Shown one piece after another: positions 7,362 to 10,368 of a stretch of DNA of 10,368 bases. A program made the translations under genes and the position numbers. The notes beneath the pieces are model-generated. The model saw nothing but the letters and a program-made list of their open reading frames with translations. It did not search any database and had not been told where the DNA came from. The first letter of the stretch is position 1. Every line of letters begins with the position of its first letter. The DNA comes from Elusimicrobiota bacterium (lineage in GTDB: Bacteria; Elusimicrobiota; Elusimicrobia; UBA1565; JACRDR01). Location of the stretch: positions 1 through 10,368 of the forward strand of contig JACRDR010000409.1 in NCBI GenBank assembly GCA_016212845.1, read 5' to 3'.

Positions 7362-9956
7362 TTATTTCGCGTCGACGGTGACTTTGACGACCTGGGGCAG
7401 CGCGGCGCCGGAGGCCTGCGGCCGGAGCACCAGGAGCTCGAGCGTGTCGCCCGGGTTTTTGGCGCCCAGGTTTTGGAAGAGCGCGTTCAACGCCGGCATC
7501 GCCGCCGGCGGGAACCGCTTGTGATCCGCGCCCGCGATGATGTCGCCCGCCATGAGCCCCGCCTTTTCGGCCGGTGAGCCGGGACGCACGTACTCGATCG
7601 TCGCGCCGGGGCCCTGGGCCATCCGCTCTCCGATCTGCACGATGATGCCCAAATGCGCCGAGCGGATCGCGCCGTTCTTCGCGTACTGCTCGAGCGCCCG
7701 GTTGATCTCCTCGACGGGGATCGAGAAGCCGAGGTTGGAGCCCTGTTCGATGCCCGCGCTGTTGATGCCGACCACGCGGCCCTTGGTGTCGACGAGCATG
7801 CCGCCCGAGTTGCCGTGCGAGATCGGGGCGGTGATTTGGATGCGATACGGCAGGCCGATGCCGCGATAGCCGAGGCCGCTGACGATGCCCTCGGAGACGG
7901 TGAACGGCAGGCCCAGCGGGTGGCCCATCGTGATGACTTTCTGTCCCTCGACCAGCGAGCCGACCGGCGCGAGCTCCACCGTCGGCCAGCCTTTCGGGTT
8001 GGTCGGCAGCTGCACGATCGCGACGTCCATCTGCTCGTTGAGGTCCAAGACCTTGCCGGGCACCTGCATGCCGTTCTCGAAAACGATCATGACTCGGCCG
8101 TCCTTCCCCACGGATTTGACGACGTGGGCGTTGGTGATGAGGCGGCCGTCCTTGCTCACGATGAAGCCGCTGCCCAGACCCTGCTGGGTCTTCACCATGA
8201 CGCTCGCGGGCTTGTTCTTCTGGACGATCTCGGGCGTCGAGAGGTCGGGGGTCTTATCCTCGACGACGACGGGGCCGCCGAAGGTCGCGCCGAGCGCCTG
8301 CTTGAGCATCTCCGCGATCTCGGGCGGGAGTCCCTGGTGCGGGTCCTCTTGCGGCGCCTGCGGGGCCTGCGGCGCCGGCGCCTGCTGCATCTGGACCGCG
8401 ACGGGCGCGTTGTGCGAGAACCGGGCGGCCGCCTGCGTCGCGCTCGGCGTCGGGCCCATCGCCTGCCAGCCGATCAGCGCCGCGAGGAAAAGCGCCAGCG
8501 GGCCGCCCTTGGCGAGCTTCGCCAGCTTATGGTGCACGCGCCAGTTGTAGTAGAGCGCCACGACGCCGGCGATGCCGACGCCCATGCTGAGCATCGCGCC
8601 GGCGCCCACGAAGCCGTTCATCAGGAGCATCGGGGCGAGCAGGGTCAGGAACGTAAAGGAAAGATGCGCGACGAACGGCGCGACCAGGCCGCGCGAGACG
8701 TAGGCGGTGCGGACCAGCACGAGGCCGGCGAGCCCCTGCACGATCAGCACGAACGGGTCGACGCCCCACTCGCCGATGTGCGCGGCCGCGAAGCTGAGGG
8801 CGGAGGACGCCGCCGCGAGCGGGAAGGCGAACTTCGAAAGACCCGCGGCCCGGCCGAGCAGCTTCTTGCCGATCGTCGGGATGCGGAAGAGGTCCGGCAG
8901 AGCGCCGAGCTTCTCGGCGAACCAGTTCGCGATGGGCCGGATGGCCGCGAGGGTCAAGAACGTCTGCGCGAAGCTCACGAACCGGAAGCTGAACTCCTCG
9001 GAGGCGACCGCCAGGGGGATCTTGAAGAAGAGGAAGGAGAGCGGCGCGTTGGCCAGCGCCTCGGAGATCGCCTTCGGGCCGTAGTTGATGAGCAGCTCCA
9101 CGCGGCCGGACATGTGCAGGAGCGTCTCGGGCAGGTACACGGGCCACGGCACGACCGCCAGCACCGCGCCGAGCGTCAGCGAGAGCACGGTCGTGATGCC
9201 GATGAGGTTGAACGCCCACTTGAGGCCGTAGAGCGCCTGCTGGCGCATCGTCATCGGCTCGGACTTCGGGCCGCCCCACGCGTCGACGTTCGGATTCGCG
9301 GGCTTGGGGGCCGGCGGCTCGGCGTTCGGGTCGGCGGCGAGCTTCGAGTACAGTCCGGCCGGCAGCAGGCGGCCGAAAGCGGAGGACGCGATCTTCTGGC
9401 CGAGCGCCTTGAGCGTCGCGTTGACCGCGGGAGTCTCGGGCGTCTCCTCGGCGGCGGGGGCGCCGGCGGCTTTGGCGCGGCCGAGCGCGTCGAAGAAGGA
9501 GGAGTGCGCGGCCGAGGTCTCGGCGGCGGAGGCCTTCGGGTTCGAGACGCCCGCGAGGCCGCGGACGACGTCCATCGAGGTCTTGGTTTCGTTTCGGGAC
9601 TCGGAGGCGGCGACCGCCTGGGCGCGGACTTCGGACTTGCCGGCGACCGCGAGGTTGGACGGACCGACCGCGACGGCCGCCGCGGCGCTGTTTCCGGCGG
9701 CGGTCTTGCCGGCGAGGGCGCCCGCGCCCGTCGGGGCGGTGCGGAGCACTGTCGCCTGAGTCAGGACGGTATTTCCAAGGGAAACCGAGGTCAGGGGTCC
9801 CTGGGAGAAAGTGTTCGGTCCGGCGACGGCGCCGGCGGCGCCGACGGTTCCCACCGGGGTACCCACACCCGCGACCTGCGGGATAGACTGGGCGTAAAGG
9901 GGTAGAGGCCCCACCAAGGTGAGGGCGGCCAGTAGGGAAGCGAGAGTCTTCTTCAT
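7362..9956 (-). CDS. CPBP intramembrane protease fused to HtrA-type serine protease with PDZ domain
   Basis: An 864-residue, multi-domain envelope protein. Residues 1-22 are a signal peptide ending at YAQ. Residues 23-235 are Ala/Gly/Val-rich low complexity. About 242-500 is a membrane region of roughly eight helices with CPBP (Abi/CAAX-like) motifs: Glu320-Glu321 with Arg325 (EEFSFR, the EExxxR motif), Phe389 and His393 (FAAAH), and His431 (HLSFT). A Pro/Gln linker (about 525-545) leads to a trypsin-like S1C domain (about 570-760) with the full triad His611 (ITNAHVV), Asp644 (MDVAIV) and Ser717 (GNSGGM). A PDZ domain (about 765-862) follows, with GLMAGDIIAGAD. The signal peptide and an even number of helices would put the S1C-PDZ part in the periplasm. 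Both protease sites look intact, so a role in envelope protein quality control or regulated proteolysis is likely. The start at 9956 gives a clean signal peptide; no Shine-Dalgarno sequence precedes it. Confidence 0.9.
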   Translation of the reverse strand: MKKTLASLLAALTLVGPLPLYAQSIPQVAGVGTPVGTVGAAGAVAGPNTFSQGPLTSVSLGNTVLTQATVLRTAPTGAGALAGKTAAGNSAAAAVAVGPSNLAVAGKSEVRAQAVAASESRNETKTSMDVVRGLAGVSNPKASAAETSAAHSSFFDALGRAKAAGAPAAEETPETPAVNATLKALGQKIASSAFGRLLPAGLYSKLAADPNAEPPAPKPANPNVDAWGGPKSEPMTMRQQALYGLKWAFNLIGITTVLSLTLGAVLAVVPWPVYLPETLLHMSGRVELLINYGPKAISEALANAPLSFLFFKIPLAVASEEFSFRFVSFAQTFLTLAAIRPIANWFAEKLGALPDLFRIPTIGKKLLGRAAGLSKFAFPLAAASSALSFAAAHIGEWGVDPFVLIVQGLAGLVLVRTAYVSRGLVAPFVAHLSFTFLTLLAPMLLMNGFVGAGAMLSMGVGIAGVVALYYNWRVHHKLAKLAKGGPLALFLAALIGWQAMGPTPSATQAAARFSHNAPVAVQMQQAPAPQAPQAPQEDPHQGLPPEIAEMLKQALGATFGGPVVVEDKTPDLSTPEIVQKNKPASVMVKTQQGLGSGFIVSKDGRLITNAHVVKSVGKDGRVMIVFENGMQVPGKVLDLNEQMDVAIVQLPTNPKGWPTVELAPVGSLVEGQKVITMGHPLGLPFTVSEGIVSGLGYRGIGLPYRIQITAPISHGNSGGMLVDTKGRVVGINSAGIEQGSNLGFSIPVEEINRALEQYAKNGAIRSAHLGIIVQIGERMAQGPGATIEYVRPGSPAEKAGLMAGDIIAGADHKRFPPAAMPALNALFQNLGAKNPGDTLELLVLRPQASGAALPQVVKVTVDAK

Positions 9957-9963
9957 ACCCCGA

Positions 9964-9972
9964 ATTCTACCA
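9964..9972 (-). promoter_or_regulatory. Extended -10 promoter (TGG-TAGAAT) of the protease gene, leaderless-type
   Basis: The minus strand reads TGGTAGAAT, that is TGn directly before a -10 hexamer matching 5 of 6 consensus positions. Seven bases then separate it from the ATG at 9956, so transcription should start on or next to the start codon. No ribosome binding site fits, which supports a leaderless or near-leaderless mRNA. No -35 box is needed for an extended -10 promoter and none is clear. Confidence 0.45.
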
Positions 9973-10036
9973 GCAACCCGTCCGGCGCCTGCGGGCCGAA
10001 GGGCCCAAATGAGGTTCTTCTTTCGGTACCCGGCCT

Positions 10037-10053
10037 GGGCCCCCTAGGGGCCC
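10037..10053. promoter_or_regulatory. GC-rich palindrome over the -35 region of the plus-strand thiolase
   Basis: GGGCCCC (10037-10043) and GGGGCCC (10047-10053) are exact inverted copies separated by CTA; equally, CCCCTAGGGG at 10041-10050 is a perfect 10-bp palindrome. It covers the place of the -35 box for the extended -10 at 10060-10068. A repressor or activator site is plausible. A second small stem, GGGCC with GGCCC, lies at 9993-10006 in the same divergent region. Confidence 0.4.
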
Positions 10054-10059
10054 GGAATG

Positions 10060-10068
10060 TGGTATATA
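10060..10068 (+). promoter_or_regulatory. Extended -10 promoter (TGG-TATATA) of the plus-strand thiolase
   Basis: TGG precedes TATATA, giving an extended -10 element in an AT-rich island of an otherwise GC-rich gap. Transcription would start near 10075, leaving a leader of about 24 nt that contains the ribosome binding site AGGAGA at 10087-10092, six bases before the ATG. A GC palindrome sits where the -35 box would be. Confidence 0.5.
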
Positions 10069-10098
10069 AAGGACGAGCCCTTTTTCAGGAGATCCCCC

Positions 10099-10368
10099 AT
10101 GAACGCACGCTCAACCAAGATCGTCCTCTGCGGCGGAGCCCGGACCGCGATCGGCCACATTTCCCGCTCCCTTTCCGACCTCCGCGCCGACGACCTGATG
10201 ACCGACGCCGTGAAGGCGACGCTCGCCAAGGCGAAGCTCCCCGCCGACAAGGTGGACGGGCTCATCGTCGGCTGGGTCGCCCAGTCGGTCGAGGCCCCGA
10301 ACATCGCCCGCATTACCGTGCTCAAGGCCGGCCTCCCCGAGCAGGCCCAGGCGGTCACGGTCCAAAAC
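10099..10368 (+). CDS. Thiolase family acetyl-CoA acetyltransferase, N-terminal part (3' end beyond window)
   Basis: The 90 codons present match the start of a type II thiolase: KIVLCGGARTAIG corresponds to the usual VVI-AARTPIG strand, followed by LRADDLMTDAVKATLAKAKL, VDGLIVGWVAQ and AGLPEQAQAVTVQN, after which the nucleophilic cysteine motif is expected just outside the window. The ATG is supported by AGGAGA six bases upstream. It differs clearly from the thiolase at 1930-3138 (for example GWVAQSVEAPNIARI against GCANQAGEDNRNVARM), so it is a second paralogue and not a recent duplication. It is transcribed divergently from the protease gene. Substrate range cannot be read from this part. 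Confidence 0.9.
   Translation, partial: MNARSTKIVLCGGARTAIGHISRSLSDLRADDLMTDAVKATLAKAKLPADKVDGLIVGWVAQSVEAPNIARITVLKAGLPEQAQAVTVQN

Noticed and set aside
6236..7381. A 381-codon plus-strand frame opposite the glycosyltransferase.
   Set aside because: No recognisable domain, biased composition, and no ribosome binding site; the opposite strand has GT4 motifs.
7653..9905. A 750-codon open frame on the plus strand opposite the protease gene.
   Set aside because: It is antisense to a gene with clear protease motifs, its translation is Arg/Asp/Gly/Glu-rich without any domain, and such frames are common opposite GC-rich genes.
9993..10006. GGGCC/GGCCC mini-hairpin in the divergent region, considered as a terminator or attenuator.
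   Set aside because: Five base pairs with no T-run, between two outward promoters where no transcript needs to end; chance is likely in GC-rich DNA.

Overview
The window is GC-rich bacterial DNA, densely coded, with nine complete genes on the minus strand, one gene running off each edge, and very short intergenic gaps. There is no rRNA, tRNA, CRISPR array, transposase or phage gene. The lineage cannot be fixed from the sequence. An outer-membrane-type DUF1207 protein points to a didermic bacterium. The large signal-peptide protein carrying both a CPBP protease and a trypsin-like protease domain resembles architectures I associate with Elusimicrobiota; this is a tentative inference from memory, not a search.

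Layout, left to right. Positions 1-684 (minus) encode the N-terminal part of a secreted, extremely glycine-rich protein cut by the window edge. A 152-bp gap (685-836) holds a perfect 10-bp inverted repeat and promoter-like hexamers. From 7318 down to 837 runs a tight eight-gene minus-strand operon in which every junction overlaps: GT4 glycosyltransferase, FlK-like hotdog thioesterase, GNAT acetyltransferase, 3-hydroxyacyl-CoA dehydrogenase, DUF1207 outer-membrane protein, thiolase, an OmpR-type regulator with a degenerate receiver, and a stand-alone CheY-like receiver. Upstream of it, after a 43-bp gap with a 16-bp palindrome, lies an 864-residue protein (7362-9956, minus) joining a CPBP intramembrane protease domain to a periplasmic HtrA-type serine protease with a PDZ domain. 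A 142-bp divergent region (9957-10098) separates it from a second thiolase on the plus strand, which is cut by the right edge.

Functional reading. The thiolase and 3-hydroxyacyl-CoA dehydrogenase catalyse neighbouring steps of short-chain acyl-CoA metabolism (acetyl-CoA, acetoacetyl-CoA, 3-hydroxybutyryl-CoA), and the hotdog thioesterase could release or detoxify an acyl-CoA. The same transcript appears to carry envelope functions (glycosyltransferase, DUF1207 protein) and two regulators, without a histidine kinase in the window. The most unusual items are the two-protease fusion, the fully overlapping mixed-function operon, the receiver domain that lost its metal-binding acids and conserved lysine, and promoter -10 boxes placed so close to two start codons that leaderless mRNAs are plausible.
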